Made by a program: the position numbers and the translations under genes. Under the pieces are notes generated by a model. The model did no database searches, was not told the DNA's origin, and saw only the letters and a list, made by a program, of their open reading frames with translations. From NCBI RefSeq assembly GCF_001425165.1, contig NZ_LMDU01000016.1, forward strand, positions 234,931 to 298,930: a stretch of 64,000 nucleotides of DNA. The letters are read 5' to 3'. The DNA is from Pelomonas sp. Root405 (lineage in GTDB: Bacteria; Pseudomonadota; Gammaproteobacteria; Burkholderiales; Burkholderiaceae_C). This document shows, piece after piece, positions 47,165 to 58,201 of the stretch (position 1 is its first letter; every line of letters starts with the position of its first letter).

Positions 47165-48355
47165 TCAGGGTTGCAGCAGGCGCTGCGCCGCCAACGCGCC
47201 GATGCGTCGGCCCATGGCCTCGGCCGCGTTCGTGGCCGAACGGAAGTGGATGCCGCCGTGGATGCGTGAGTCCGATACCTCGCGAACGAAGTCGTCGGTG
47301 CGCTGCCAGCGGCGCGTCGCGCCCTTGGCCGTCGGGCTGCTCGTGGACAGCTCCGGCACTGCGCCACCCTTGGCATCGGCGTCGATCAACGTGGCCACCG
47401 AGGCAGCCAGGATGCTGTGGCCGCTGGGGTACTCGGGGTGCATCGGGGAGTCGATCAGCGACGTCCACGCCGGGTCGCGCGTGGTGGCATCGTTGCTGTC
47501 GATGTCGCCGTTGCGGATGGCCGTGACCGGGCGCCAGAACTGGTAGTGGTACTTGGCCTCGATGACGGCGATCAAGGCGTCGTCCATCGCCTGCGCGACC
47601 GCCGCGAACAGCCGGGCGTTCCGCGCCAGGTCGCGCTGCGGCTGCTTCGCCACCGATTGCACCACGCCGTGGTAGATCGCCGGCAGCGAGTAGTCCCAGA
47701 AGCGCGCGGCGTCGGTCTGCTCGGCCGTGCGGCGGCTGGCCGCCTTGGCGCCCAGTGTGCGCACCTCGTCGAAGTCGCGCGCCCACTCGGCACTGTTCAG
47801 CGCCGGCGGCGGGGCCGGGCGGAACTGCGCCGCGCTGCTCAGCAGCCAGGGCTTGCGCTGCGCCCATTGCGACACGGCGACCGGCGCCGTCGGCACGTAG
47901 GCGCCCGGGCTGGTCTTGGGCCGGTAGGCCTCGGGCGTGGCGGCGCCGTCGTCAAGGCGCGCGGCCAGCACGCCCTGGGCGGCGGCCTCGCCGGTGGCGA
48001 TGCCCTGGGTCCTGGCGGCGCCATCGGCGACGCCATTCAGCGCAGCCTGGTAGGCGGCGTCGATGGCCGGCTGTTGCGCTGGCATCAGCCTGGTCAGCGA
48101 GACCCGGTGCGCGGCGGCCAGCGCGGCCTCGGGCGAGGCGTTGGCCTTCTGTGCGGCGTCGACGGCCTGCAGCGCAGCGGTCTGCACGATGGCCATCACG
48201 CGCACGGCGGGCGGCGTGCCCATCTTGGCCTCGGTGATCAGTTCGCCGGACTTGGTGTTCCAGTCGGTGACGGCATCGGCACGCACCTGGGGCGTGGCGA
48301 AGGCAGCGGCGATCGACAGGATGCCGATGACGAGGGGGGTACGGTTCATCTTCAT
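47165..48355 (-). CDS. Vanadium-dependent haloperoxidase-like / PAP2 family secreted protein
   Basis: A 396-residue exported protein with a signal peptide (KMNRTPLVIGILSIAAAFATPQVRA). The PAP2/VHPO core is in the second half: FWRPVTAIRNGDIDSND (Lys/Arg site), SPMHPEYPSGHSILAASV and later SRIHGGIHFRSA with catalytic His, matching the three phosphate/vanadate-binding blocks. Start ATG 48355; an ATG two codons later is possible. It lies 2 bp after the lipoprotein gene, so the two are an operon. Haloperoxidase activity versus acid phosphatase cannot be told from sequence. Confidence 0.85.
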   Translation of the reverse strand: MKMNRTPLVIGILSIAAAFATPQVRADAVTDWNTKSGELITEAKMGTPPAVRVMAIVQTAALQAVDAAQKANASPEAALAAAHRVSLTRLMPAQQPAIDAAYQAALNGVADGAARTQGIATGEAAAQGVLAARLDDGAATPEAYRPKTSPGAYVPTAPVAVSQWAQRKPWLLSSAAQFRPAPPPALNSAEWARDFDEVRTLGAKAASRRTAEQTDAARFWDYSLPAIYHGVVQSVAKQPQRDLARNARLFAAVAQAMDDALIAVIEAKYHYQFWRPVTAIRNGDIDSNDATTRDPAWTSLIDSPMHPEYPSGHSILAASVATLIDADAKGGAVPELSTSSPTAKGATRRWQRTDDFVREVSDSRIHGGIHFRSATNAAEAMGRRIGALAAQRLLQP

Positions 48356-48357
48356 GG

Positions 48358-48852
48358 TCAGCTCTTGTAGAAGTGGTAGTCGGCGCGGTAGGGCACGCGC
48401 AGCGGGTGGCCTTGCGGCTGGCAGGCGCCGGTGGGCGCGCTGCCGCCGGCGGTGTTGACGCGCTGGATGTGGGTGACGCCCACCAGCAGGCCGTGTGTCA
48501 CGGGGCTGTCTGGGGCCGGGCGGGCTGCCAGCAGCAGCCACGGAATCGCGCCGGCCGCGGGCGCATCGGCGCGGGCGGTGACGCTGGCGACGATGCGGCT
48601 GCCGTCGGCGGCCTGCCAGAACGGGCCGGCGCCGTGCGTGCCCATGGCGCGGCCGGCGCTGTCGAACAGCTCGGCCTGGGGCGCGACGAAGGCCCACTGG
48701 CCGGCACGGCATTCATAGATCTGCACGCCACGCGCACTGGCGGTCAGCGCCAGCGTGGCGCCCGGGCCGGGGTGCAGCGCGTCGGGCATGGCGCTGCAGG
48801 CAGCCAGCGCGGGGGCCAGGCTTGCCGCGGCGAGTAAGGTTCTCAGGTTCAT
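48358..48852 (-). CDS. DUF3455-family lipoprotein
   Basis: A 164-residue protein with lipobox LAPALAACS (Cys19). ARGVQIYECRAGQWAFVAPQAELFD and THIQRVNTAGGSAPTGACQP are typical of DUF3455. Function unknown. It precedes the haloperoxidase-like gene by 2 bp; the combination DUF3455 plus VHPO suggests a joint periplasmic or envelope role, which is inference. Confidence 0.83.
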   Translation of the reverse strand: MNLRTLLAAASLAPALAACSAMPDALHPGPGATLALTASARGVQIYECRAGQWAFVAPQAELFDSAGRAMGTHGAGPFWQAADGSRIVASVTARADAPAAGAIPWLLLAARPAPDSPVTHGLLVGVTHIQRVNTAGGSAPTGACQPQGHPLRVPYRADYHFYKS

Positions 48853-48918
48853 GTTGTTCTATCCCTAGGAAATGGAGGGAGTGGCACCGTGGATCGCACG
48901 GCCCACGCCCACGCGCGA

Positions 48919-49755
48919 TCAGCGCTTGGTAATGACAGCTTCGAGGTAGTGGCTGGGCACGATCAGCGACGAAGCGCCGGCCGTGTTCATCGAGTCGATC
49001 AGCGCGGTCAGGTCACGCTCCAGCGCGCGCTGGCCAGCGGCGTCGAGCGCGGCGAAGGCCTTGTGCGTCGGGCCGTAGTAGTCGCGAAAGACCTGCACGA
49101 AATGCGCTGGCGACGCATAGCGGAAGTTGAAGACGCGCCGCTGGCAGTGGATCTGCGTCGCCTGCGCACCGAACAGCACCTGCAGGTGCTCCTCGCTGCC
49201 CCACAGCGACGGCGGCTTGACGCCGGCGGGCGGCGCCACGTGGGCACCGATCACCTTGAACAGGCGGCCGATGAAGCTGTCCGGCGTCCAGCTGGCCAGG
49301 CCGATGCGGCCGCCCGGGCGCGTCACGCGCAGCATCTCGCTGGCCGTGCGCTCATGGTCGGGGGCGAACATCGAGCCGAAGGTCGACAGCGTGATGTCGA
49401 AGCTGCCATCGGCAAACGGCAGCGCTTCCACGTCGGCGACCTGGAACTCGACCGCAAGGCCCTCGGCCTCGGCACGGGCACGGCCCTTGTCGAGCAGCGA
49501 GGGGGCGTAGTCGGTGGAGATGACCTGGGCGAGTCGGCGGGCGGCGGCCAGCGTGGCGTTGCCGTTGCCGGCAGCCACGTCCAGCACATGTTCGCCGGCA
49601 CGCACGTCGACCGCTTCGGCGAGGTTCTCGCCGACGATCTGCAGCGTGGTGCCGACGACGGCGTAGTCGCCGCTGGACCAGGCGGCCTGCTGGCGCTGCT
49701 TGATGGCGGTGTAGTCGGGGGTCTGGGGTTTGATGGGGTCGGTGACGGTGTTCAT
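48919..49755 (-). CDS. Class I SAM-dependent methyltransferase
   Basis: A 278-residue UbiE/COQ5-like methyltransferase. SAM-binding motif I is VLDVAAGNGNATLAAARR (about residues 57-74), then VADVEALPFADGSFDITLSTFGSMF and EMLRVTRPGGRIGLASW. No membrane segment. Substrate unknown. It lies between the DUF1127 gene and the DUF3455 gene on the same strand, possibly one transcription unit from the repeat-bearing promoter at 50.17 kb. Confidence 0.88.
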   Translation of the reverse strand: MNTVTDPIKPQTPDYTAIKQRQQAAWSSGDYAVVGTTLQIVGENLAEAVDVRAGEHVLDVAAGNGNATLAAARRLAQVISTDYAPSLLDKGRARAEAEGLAVEFQVADVEALPFADGSFDITLSTFGSMFAPDHERTASEMLRVTRPGGRIGLASWTPDSFIGRLFKVIGAHVAPPAGVKPPSLWGSEEHLQVLFGAQATQIHCQRRVFNFRYASPAHFVQVFRDYYGPTHKAFAALDAAGQRALERDLTALIDSMNTAGASSLIVPSHYLEAVITKR

Positions 49756-49852
49756 GAGGATCTCGATGGAGGTGGTTTTCTGAAAGAAGCGCAGCCAACG
49801 GCCGCACGGAAATGGCCTGCCGAAGCAGGGGGCTGGTGAAGGGGGCGGCGCG

Positions 49853-50128
49853 TCAGCGCGGCAGCAGCGCGCCGAACAGGCTGGGGCGGCGGTCGCGGGC
49901 AGCCAGACCGTGAAGCTCTGCGGCGGCCGACAGCAGCTCGCTGCGGCTCAAGCCGAGGTCGCGCAGCACGCGGTCATCAAGCTGGCTCAGCACGCGGGCG
50001 GTCGCCTGGGCCTGGTGGGCGCGCAGGCGGCGGTGCAAAAGGCGGCCCAGGCCGAGTGCCGCGCCTTGTAAGGCCCGGTGCGCCTGGGTGATCAGGCCGG
50101 GCCTGAGGGGGATGGTGGTGATGTGCAT
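49853..50128 (-). CDS. DUF1127-family small protein
   Basis: A 91-residue, Arg-rich protein. The C-terminal part AQATARVLSQLDDRVLRDLGLSRSEL is the DUF1127 (YjiS-like) motif of short helix-rich proteins. In other bacteria members bind RNA and affect metabolism. The ATG at 50128 is chosen; an upstream reading reaches into the promoter. First gene after the tandem-repeat promoter. Confidence 0.8.
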   Translation of the reverse strand: MHITTIPLRPGLITQAHRALQGAALGLGRLLHRRLRAHQAQATARVLSQLDDRVLRDLGLSRSELLSAAAELHGLAARDRRPSLFGALLPR

Positions 50129-50155
50129 CGTTCGTCTGTCCCTGTGAGGAAACGA

Positions 50156-50188
50156 ACTGTGCAAAAGGGGGCGTTCCGCGAGCGTTCC
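50156..50188 (-). promoter_or_regulatory. SARP-like tandem-repeat promoter of the DUF1127 gene
   Basis: On the minus strand, GGAACGC at 50188-50182 and 50177-50171, 11 bp start to start, then CCCCTTTTG and a -10-like CACAGT (50161-50156). Implied start about 50149, 21 nt before the DUF1127 ATG with AGGGA. It lies right after the stop codon of regulator 2. The heptamer GGAACGC differs from GCAACGS of the other two sites at position 2. Confidence 0.55.
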
Positions 50189-50207
50189 ACGCCCGGCGGG
50201 CGCCGGA

Positions 50208-53183
50208 TCAGTGCGACGTATCCAGCAGCGAGATCAAGGCCGCATGCTGCAGCGGCGCTTCGGTGGCGATGCGCTGCAGCAGCTCGGGCAAGGCCATGCC
50301 GGGCCAGGGCGCGGCGTCAGATGGCAGGCCGCCCCAATGGGCCAGCTTGCCGAGCATCTCGTCGCGGTCGGACTGCGTCAGCTCCGGCAGCTCGCCAAAG
50401 AAGGCCAGGCAGCGGCGGGCCAGCAGGGCGTGGCCCTGCGCGTCCAGCAGCTCGGCGAAGGCCATCAAGCCCGGCGCGAGCAAAGATGGCGCGCCGAGGC
50501 TGACCGCCGCCGACAGGCCCTCGGCCAGCGCCGTGCGCGCCTCGGCAAAAGCGCCTTCGCGCACCGCCAGGCGCGCCTGGTACGAACGGGTCCAGGCTCC
50601 GATGCTGCGGTTGCCGCTGGCCAGGGCGCTCTCGCTGCTGCGCTGCGCATGCTGGCGCGCGGCGGGCAGGTCACCGAGGTACATCGCCGTCTGCGACAGG
50701 TTGGCGTGCGCCAGGGCCGCCGTGTTGACGAGGCCGTCGCGCTCGCAAAGCGCCAGCGCCTCGCGCAGCGGCGCCTGCGCTGCGGCCGGCTCGCCGCGCG
50801 TGATGTAGAGCGAGCCGAGGTTGTTCAGGCACAGCGCGATGCCGGCGACATGGCCGATGCGGCGGTGCTGTTCCAGCGATTCGAGCGACAGGCGCAGCGC
50901 CTCGTCGTAGTGGCCGAGCCGCTTGTGCACCAGCGAGAGGTTGTCCAGCGTGCCGGCGATCTGCGGCGGCCGGCCCTCCGAACGCACGCGCGCGAGCAAC
51001 TGCTCGTAGCGCCGCTGCGCTTCATCCAGCCGACCAAAGCGCAACGCGCAGGCGGCCAGCACGGTCAAGGCCTGGATGCGCGCCACGCTTTCGGGCTCCT
51101 CGCGGTCGATGCGCTCCAGCGCATGCGCGGCCAGGCCCTCGGCTTCTGCATAACGGTCCAGCCGATAGCACAGGTGCGACAGGCGGCTTTCGAGCAGCAC
51201 GTGCAGCGCGGCGTCGCCCTGCACGCGCGGCGCGTCGACGGCTTCGCGCATCCAGCGCAGGCCGTCCTCGATCAGGCCGCGGTGGTCGAAATAGGCCAGC
51301 AGCGCAGCGGCGCAGCCCGGCATCGCCTCGGTCGGACCGGCTTCGAGCGCCCACTGCCAGGCCAGGCGGAGGTTCTCCAGGTCGGCGTCGATGGCCCGCA
51401 GGCTGGCGCGCTCGCCGGCCTCGACCGCCGCCTGGCATTGGACCAGGCGATGCTGGAAGTAGGCGGCGTGCGCGGCCCGCGCCGCCTGGTAGCCGGCTTC
51501 GCTGAGCTTGTGCGCCGCCAGTTGCTGAACGAGCGGGTGCAGGGCCAAGCGCGGGCCGTCCTTGCGCAGCAGTGACTTGTCGGCCAGCGCGCTCAGCACC
51601 GGCAACGCCGCTTCGGCCACAGCGCGCGCGGCCTCGACCTGGAAGCCGCCGCGGAACACCGACAGCCGCGCCAGCGTGTCGCGCTCGGCCGGCACCAGCC
51701 GCTGCCACGAATGCTCGAACACCAGCTCCATGCTGGCGTGGCGCGGCGGGTGGGTCGCGCCATCGGCGCGCAGCAGGTCGGTGCCGGCGCGCAACTCGGC
51801 CGCGATCTCGGCGCACGGCAGCAGGCGTGTCCAGGCAGCGGCCAGCTCGAGCGCCAATGGCATGCCGTCGAGCTGGCGGCAGATGTCGACGATGGCTCCG
51901 GCCTCGGCTGCGGGCACCAGCGAAGGTTGGACCTGGTGCGCCGCGGCGACGAACAGGCGCGCCGCGTCAAAGGCCTCCAGCCGGTCGGCGTCCTCCAGCT
52001 CCGGGCATGGCAGGCCTTCGAGGGGGTAGAGCTGCTCGCCGGCCAGGCCCAGCCGCACACGCGAGGTGACCAGCAGCTTGATGCGCGGGCAGCCAGTCAG
52101 CAGGGCGTCGAGCGGCGGCGCCACGTCCACCAGCTGCTCGAAGTTGTCCAGCACCAGCAGCGTGCGGCGATCACGCAGCGCGGCGCTCAGCTGCTCCAGC
52201 GGCGGCGCGCGACCCTGCAGCACCAGCCCGAGCTCGCGCGCGATCCGCGTGGCCACGTCCTGCAGAGTCAACAAATCTTCCAGCGGCACGAAGGCCACAT
52301 CATTGCCATGTGCCGGCGCCAGGTCGTGCAGCACGCAGCGCGCCAGCTTGGTCTTGCCCATGCCGCCCGGGCCGGTGAGGCTGACCAGGCGCACGTCGTC
52401 GCGCGCCAGCAGCTCGGCAATGCGCCGCCGCTCGCCGGCGCGGCCGATGAAGCCGGCCAGGCCCAGTGCCGGCAGCGGTGACACCGTGGCGGTGCTGGCT
52501 GTGCCCAGCTCGTCGTGCAGGGCCTGCAGCTGCGCGCCCGGCGCCAGCCCGAGTTCATCGGCCATGCGTGCGGTGAACTCGCGATAGGCTTGGCGCGCCC
52601 GCGCCGCCTGACCGCTGCGCGCCAGCGCCTGCATCAGCGCGCGCAGGGCCGCCTCGTCCAGCGGATCGGCGTCGAGCAGGCGTGACGCCAGCGCGACGCC
52701 TTCCGCCGCGTCGCTCGCTTCACCGGCCAGGTGGTCCAGCGCGGCGGCCCGCCAGGCGGCGCGCAGGCGATCGCGCTCGAAATGCAGCCAGGCCGTCCAC
52801 GCCTCGTTGGCATCGTCGTCGAAGCCCTGCAGCCATTCGCCACGGCGCAGCGCGAGCGCCTCAGCATGCCGGCCGGCCTGCACCGCCACATCGAAGGCAG
52901 CAACGTCCGTGTCAGCATCCAGCCGCACTGTTCCCGGCAGCACCTCCAGCGCGGCGCCCCAGGGGCGTTCCTGCAAGCGGAACAGCGCCTTGCGCAGGTT
53001 GGTCAGCGCGAGCTTGGTCTCATGGTCGGGCCAGAGCAGCGCCGCCAGCTCGTGCCGCGCCACCCAGCCGCGCCGGTGCGCGAGCAGTACCAGCAACTGG
53101 CTGCCACGCTCGCGCGGCAACGCAGTGGCAACGCCATCCAACACCACGGACGGCGCGCCGAACAACAGGATGCGGGTGCTCAT
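50208..53183 (-). CDS. SARP/BTAD-type transcriptional regulator with AAA and TPR regions (regulator 2)
   Basis: A 991-residue regulator. Residues 5-72 form the winged helix (LPRERGSQLLVLLAHRRGWVARHELAALLWPD), 95-225 the BTAD (LLDADPLDEAALRALMQALARSGQAARARQAYREF), 245-450 an NB-ARC-like ATPase with Walker A GPGGMGKT (271-278) and LLVLDNFEQL, then winged segments and TPR-like repeats. Same architecture as regulator 1, but the two proteins differ widely in sequence. The start ATG 53183 avoids a 17-codon upstream reading. The DUF1127 gene follows. Confidence 0.87.
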   Translation of the reverse strand: MSTRILLFGAPSVVLDGVATALPRERGSQLLVLLAHRRGWVARHELAALLWPDHETKLALTNLRKALFRLQERPWGAALEVLPGTVRLDADTDVAAFDVAVQAGRHAEALALRRGEWLQGFDDDANEAWTAWLHFERDRLRAAWRAAALDHLAGEASDAAEGVALASRLLDADPLDEAALRALMQALARSGQAARARQAYREFTARMADELGLAPGAQLQALHDELGTASTATVSPLPALGLAGFIGRAGERRRIAELLARDDVRLVSLTGPGGMGKTKLARCVLHDLAPAHGNDVAFVPLEDLLTLQDVATRIARELGLVLQGRAPPLEQLSAALRDRRTLLVLDNFEQLVDVAPPLDALLTGCPRIKLLVTSRVRLGLAGEQLYPLEGLPCPELEDADRLEAFDAARLFVAAAHQVQPSLVPAAEAGAIVDICRQLDGMPLALELAAAWTRLLPCAEIAAELRAGTDLLRADGATHPPRHASMELVFEHSWQRLVPAERDTLARLSVFRGGFQVEAARAVAEAALPVLSALADKSLLRKDGPRLALHPLVQQLAAHKLSEAGYQAARAAHAAYFQHRLVQCQAAVEAGERASLRAIDADLENLRLAWQWALEAGPTEAMPGCAAALLAYFDHRGLIEDGLRWMREAVDAPRVQGDAALHVLLESRLSHLCYRLDRYAEAEGLAAHALERIDREEPESVARIQALTVLAACALRFGRLDEAQRRYEQLLARVRSEGRPPQIAGTLDNLSLVHKRLGHYDEALRLSLESLEQHRRIGHVAGIALCLNNLGSLYITRGEPAAAQAPLREALALCERDGLVNTAALAHANLSQTAMYLGDLPAARQHAQRSSESALASGNRSIGAWTRSYQARLAVREGAFAEARTALAEGLSAAVSLGAPSLLAPGLMAFAELLDAQGHALLARRCLAFFGELPELTQSDRDEMLGKLAHWGGLPSDAAPWPGMALPELLQRIATEAPLQHAALISLLDTSH

Positions 53184-53249
53184 GCGGCATTGTGAAAGCA
53201 CCGGCGGGGCGCGTCCAAGGAACGGCTCCTGCAAAGCGCTATCGCGCCG

Positions 53250-54836
53250 TCATTCCCACTCGATGGTCGCCGGTGGCTTGCTGCTGACGTCGTAGGTCAC
53301 GCGGTTGATGCCACGCACCTCGTTGATGATGCGGCTGGACACTTTCTTCAGCAGCGCATAGGGCAGCTCGGCCCAGTCGGCGGTCATGAAGTCGCTGGTC
53401 TGCACGGCGCGCAGCGCCACCACGTAGTCGTAGGTGCGGCCGTCGCCCATGACGCCCACGCTCTTGACGGGCAGGAAGACGGCGAAGGCCTGGCTGGTCA
53501 GCGCGTACCAGCTCTTGCCAGTGATCGGGTCGAGCGTGCTGCGCAGCTCCTCGATGAAGATGGCGTCGGCACGGCGCAGCAGGTCGGCGAAGTCTTTCCT
53601 GACTTCACCCAGAATTCGCACGCCCAGGCCTGGACCCGGGAAGGGGTGGCGGTACACCATGTCGGGCGGCAGGCCCAGGGCCACGCCCAGCGCCCTGACC
53701 TCGTCCTTGAAGAGCTCGCGCAGCGGCTCCAGCAACTTCAGGCCCAGCGTCTCGGGCAGGCCGCCGACGTTGTGATGGCTCTTGATGGTCGTGGCCTTCT
53801 TGGTCTTGGTGCCACCGCTCTCGACGACGTCAGGATAGATGGTGCCCTGGGCCAGCCATTTCGCGTTCCTCAGCTTCGAGGCCTCCGCTTGGAACACCTC
53901 GACGAACTCGGCGCCGATGATCTTGCGCTTGCGCTCGGGGTCGGTCACACCGGCCAGCTTGCCGAGGAACACTTCGCTGGCATCGACGCGGATCACCTTG
54001 GCATGCAGGCGGCCGACGAACATGTCCATGACCATCTGGCCTTCGTTCAGGCGCAGCAGGCCGTGGTCGACGAAGACGCAGGTGAGCTGGTCGCCGATGG
54101 CGCGGTGGATCAGGGCCGCGGCCACCGATGAATCGACGCCGCCCGACAGGCCGAGGACGACCTCCTCGTCACCGACCTGCTCGCGGATGCGGGCGACGGC
54201 CTCGTCGATGTAGCTGCCCATGACCCAGTCGCCCTTGCAGCCGGCGATGTCGCGCACGAAGCGGGTCAGGATGGCGGCGCCCTGCAGCGTGTGCGTGACC
54301 TCGGGGTGGAACTGGAAGGCGTAGAAGCCGCGCGCCTCGTCGGCCATGCCGGCGATGGGGCAGCTCGGCGTCGAGGCCATCAGCGTGAAGCCCGGCGGCA
54401 GCGCCGTGACCTTGTCGCCATGGCTCATCCAGACCTTGAGCATGCCGTGCTTCTCCGGGGTCTCGAAGTCCTGGATGGCCTCCAGCAACTTGGTGTGGCC
54501 GTGGGCGCGCACCTCGGCGTAGCCGAACTCGCGGTGGTCGCTCCACTCGACGGTGCCGCCCAGCTGCACGGCCATGGTCTGCATGCCGTAGCAGATGCCC
54601 AGCACCGGCACGCCGGCGTCCCACACCGTCTGCGGCGCGCGCAGCTCGTGGTCCTCGTAGGTCGAGGCGTGGCTGCCGCTCAGGATGATGGCCTTGGGCG
54701 CGAACGACTTGATGAAGTCGTCGGACACGTCGTTCGGGTGGATCTCGCAGTAGACCGCCGCCTCGCGCACGCGGCGCGCGATGAGCTGGGTGACCTGTGA
54801 GCCGAAGTCGAGGATGAGGACTTTGTCGTGTTGCAT
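53250..54836 (-). CDS. guaA: GMP synthase (glutamine-hydrolysing)
   Basis: A 528-residue enzyme making GMP from XMP. The glutaminase domain has the nucleophile Cys82 (GICYGMQTM) and the HPEV motif; the ATP pyrophosphatase domain has the P-loop [14 protein letters not shown], and the C-terminal dimer domain ends in [11 protein letters not shown] at 54836, 7 bp after the MFS gene on the same strand. Confidence 0.98.
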   Translation of the reverse strand: MQHDKVLILDFGSQVTQLIARRVREAAVYCEIHPNDVSDDFIKSFAPKAIILSGSHASTYEDHELRAPQTVWDAGVPVLGICYGMQTMAVQLGGTVEWSDHREFGYAEVRAHGHTKLLEAIQDFETPEKHGMLKVWMSHGDKVTALPPGFTLMASTPSCPIAGMADEARGFYAFQFHPEVTHTLQGAAILTRFVRDIAGCKGDWVMGSYIDEAVARIREQVGDEEVVLGLSGGVDSSVAAALIHRAIGDQLTCVFVDHGLLRLNEGQMVMDMFVGRLHAKVIRVDASEVFLGKLAGVTDPERKRKIIGAEFVEVFQAEASKLRNAKWLAQGTIYPDVVESGGTKTKKATTIKSHHNVGGLPETLGLKLLEPLRELFKDEVRALGVALGLPPDMVYRHPFPGPGLGVRILGEVRKDFADLLRRADAIFIEELRSTLDPITGKSWYALTSQAFAVFLPVKSVGVMGDGRTYDYVVALRAVQTSDFMTADWAELPYALLKKVSSRIINEVRGINRVTYDVSSKPPATIEWE

Positions 54837-54843
54837 GTGGTTC

Positions 54844-56076
54844 TCACGCAGTTTGCAAGGCGGTGCGCTGGCGATGGAAGAAGCGGTAGGCAAGGACCAG
54901 GCCGATCAGTTGCAGCGCCGCGCAGGTGAAGAAGGGCAGGCCCATGCGCGGGTCCTCGGCTGGCAGGTGCGAGACCCAGCCCAGCAGCGTGAGGCCGATG
55001 ATGGGCGCGAGCACGGCCGTCAGGCTGTTCAGCGAAGACACCGCCCCCATGGCCTGACCCTGGCTGTTGGCGCCCGCGGCGTTGGAGATGATGCTCTGCA
55101 CAGCCGCCGTCGCGACGCCGCCGAGCAGGTTGAAGGCGATGACGGCGTACATCATCCAGCCCTCGGTGGCCAGGCCGAAACCCAGATAGGCGAGCGTGGC
55201 CGAGCCCATGCCGATGAGGGCGATGCGTTGCGGGCTGAAGCGCGCCAGCAGCGGCTTGAGCAGCACGCCCTGGCTGATGACGGAGACGATGCCGACGGCG
55301 AACAGCGACCAGCTGACCTCCAGCGGCCCCCAGCCGAACTTGAACTTGGTGTAGAGCACCCAGGTCATGTGCAGCATGAACTGCGACAGCGACGCCAGCG
55401 CAATCACCACCACCAGCGAACCGACGCCCTTCAGCGCCGCCAGGCCGCGCAGCGCCGAGACCGGGTTGGCCTTGCGCCAGTTGAAGGCGGTGCGCCGTTC
55501 GGGCGGCAGGGATTCCGGCAGCACGAAGAAGCCGTAGCACCAGTTCAGGACGGCCATGCAGCCGGCCGCGATGAAGGGCCAGTGGATGTCGTAGTGCCCC
55601 AGCCAGCCGCCGATGACCGGGCCGAGGATGAAGCCGACGCCGAACATGGCGCCCAGCTGGCCGAAGCGGCGCGCACGGTCCTCGGCCGGCGTGATGTCGG
55701 CGACGTAGGCGTTGGCAATCGCGATGTTGGCCTGCATCGCACCCGAGAACAGCCGCACGACGACCAGCATCCACAGCGCCGTCGCCATCGCCGTCACGAA
55801 GAAGCTCAGGCCCAGGCCGGCAAAGCCGATCAGCAGCACGGGCCGGCGGCCGAAGCGGTCGGACAGCGCGCCGAGGATGGGCGAGCCGATGAAGTTGGCG
55901 ATGCCGAAGGCCATCGACACGACCAGGAAGGCGGCGGTCTGCTCGTCGTTGCTCGACGTGAAGGTGCCCACGATGTGCGGCAGGACCGGCACCATCAACC
56001 CGATGGAGATCATGTCGATCAGCACCGCGGCCATGATGAAGCCCATGGCCGGGGTGCGGGGGGATGGTGAACTCAT
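54844..56076 (-). CDS. MFS transporter, TetA-like drug exporter
   Basis: A 410-residue protein with 12 transmembrane helices and MFS motif A ([14 protein letters not shown], about residue 65). [22 protein letters not shown] is the typical first helix of TetA/Bcr-type H+-antiporters, and [16 protein letters not shown] in helix 5 is motif C of exporters. ATG at 56076 gives [13 protein letters not shown]. It sits between guaB and guaA but has a terminator before it, so is probably read separately or by read-through. Substrate unknown. Confidence 0.88.
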   Translation of the reverse strand: MSSPSPRTPAMGFIMAAVLIDMISIGLMVPVLPHIVGTFTSSNDEQTAAFLVVSMAFGIANFIGSPILGALSDRFGRRPVLLIGFAGLGLSFFVTAMATALWMLVVVRLFSGAMQANIAIANAYVADITPAEDRARRFGQLGAMFGVGFILGPVIGGWLGHYDIHWPFIAAGCMAVLNWCYGFFVLPESLPPERRTAFNWRKANPVSALRGLAALKGVGSLVVVIALASLSQFMLHMTWVLYTKFKFGWGPLEVSWSLFAVGIVSVISQGVLLKPLLARFSPQRIALIGMGSATLAYLGFGLATEGWMMYAVIAFNLLGGVATAAVQSIISNAAGANSQGQAMGAVSSLNSLTAVLAPIIGLTLLGWVSHLPAEDPRMGLPFFTCAALQLIGLVLAYRFFHRQRTALQTA

Positions 56077-56094
56077 TGCGCTTCTGAAAAGAGA

Positions 56095-56119
56095 AACGGG
56101 GCGATCGGCTCGCCCCGTT
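56095..56119 (-). terminator. Rho-independent terminator of guaB
   Basis: A perfect 10-bp stem AACGGGGCGA with TCGCCCCGTT (56095-56104, 56110-56119), a 5-nt loop, then TTTCTCTTTTC on the minus strand. It ends guaB transcription before the MFS gene. Confidence 0.85.
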
Positions 56120-56134
56120 GTCCCGGTCGGCAGC

Positions 56135-57604
<1,470 letters not shown>

Positions 57605-57632
57605 GATGGAGAAGCTCCAGACGCAAAGCGGC

Positions 57633-57638
57633 ATTATA
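57633..57638 (-). promoter_or_regulatory. Promoter -10 element of guaB
   Basis: A perfect TATAAT on the minus strand. Predicted start about 57626, a leader of 22 nt with TGGAG. No clear -35 at 16-18 bp. Confidence 0.55.
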
Positions 57639-57694
57639 CGGATGGCCTCAGGAGCGCCCGTTGCCCTTGGATCAACAGGCCCTAAACTGCCGGC

Positions 57695-58201
57695 ATGCGT
57701 CTCAAGCCCCTCTTCATCGCGCTGATTGGCCTGGCTCTGGCCGCGTCCGCCCAGGCCCAATGGAAGTGGCGCGACGCCCGCGGCAACGTCCAGTACAGCG
57801 ACCTGCCGCCGCCGCCCGGCACGCCGGACAAGGACATCCTGCAGCGCCCAGCGGCGGCCAACCGGCCGACCATCGTCGTTGCGCCACCGGGCCAGCAAGG
57901 GGCTGCCGCCTCAGCGCCCAAGCCGGCCGCCAGCGCGCCCACCAAGGCCGAGCAGGAAGCCGCCGCGCGTCAGAAGCAAGAGCAGGACAGCGAGGCCGCC
58001 AAGCGCAAGGAAGAGGAGCGCCGCATCGCCGCGCAGCGCCGCGAGAACTGCGCGCGCGCTCAGGCCAATCTGCGCGACCTGCAGAGCGGCCAGCGCATCA
58101 CGCGCACCAACGACAAGGGTGAGCGCGTCTTCATGGATGAATCCCAGCTCTCCGTCGAGGTGGCCCGTGCGCGAGACGTCATCACCAGCGAGTGCCGCTG
58201 A
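57695..58201 (+). CDS. DUF4124-domain exported protein
   Basis: A 168-residue protein with a signal peptide ([22 protein letters not shown]). Mature start [20 protein letters not shown] is the DUF4124 domain, then a Pro/Ala-rich part (residues about 48-90) and a charged coiled coil ([20 protein letters not shown]). Function unknown. It is divergent from guaB and convergent with rnfH. Confidence 0.83.
   Translation: MRLKPLFIALIGLALAASAQAQWKWRDARGNVQYSDLPPPPGTPDKDILQRPAAANRPTIVVAPPGQQGAAASAPKPAASAPTKAEQEAAARQKQEQDSEAAKRKEEERRIAAQRRENCARAQANLRDLQSGQRITRTNDKGERVFMDESQLSVEVARARDVITSECR

Noticed and set aside
49756-49852. Fourth tandem-repeat site before the methyltransferase gene
   Set aside because: Only a single CCAACGG is present, no second copy at 11 bp.
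53184-53249. Autoregulatory repeat upstream of regulator 2
   Set aside because: A lone GGAACG just beyond this gap lies on the opposite strand, with no partner at 11 bp.
57661-57675. FNR-like TTGCC-CTTGG-ATCAA between guaB and the DUF4124 gene
   Set aside because: Spacer is 5 bp rather than 4 and the left half is poor; position relative to the guaB -10 does not fit.
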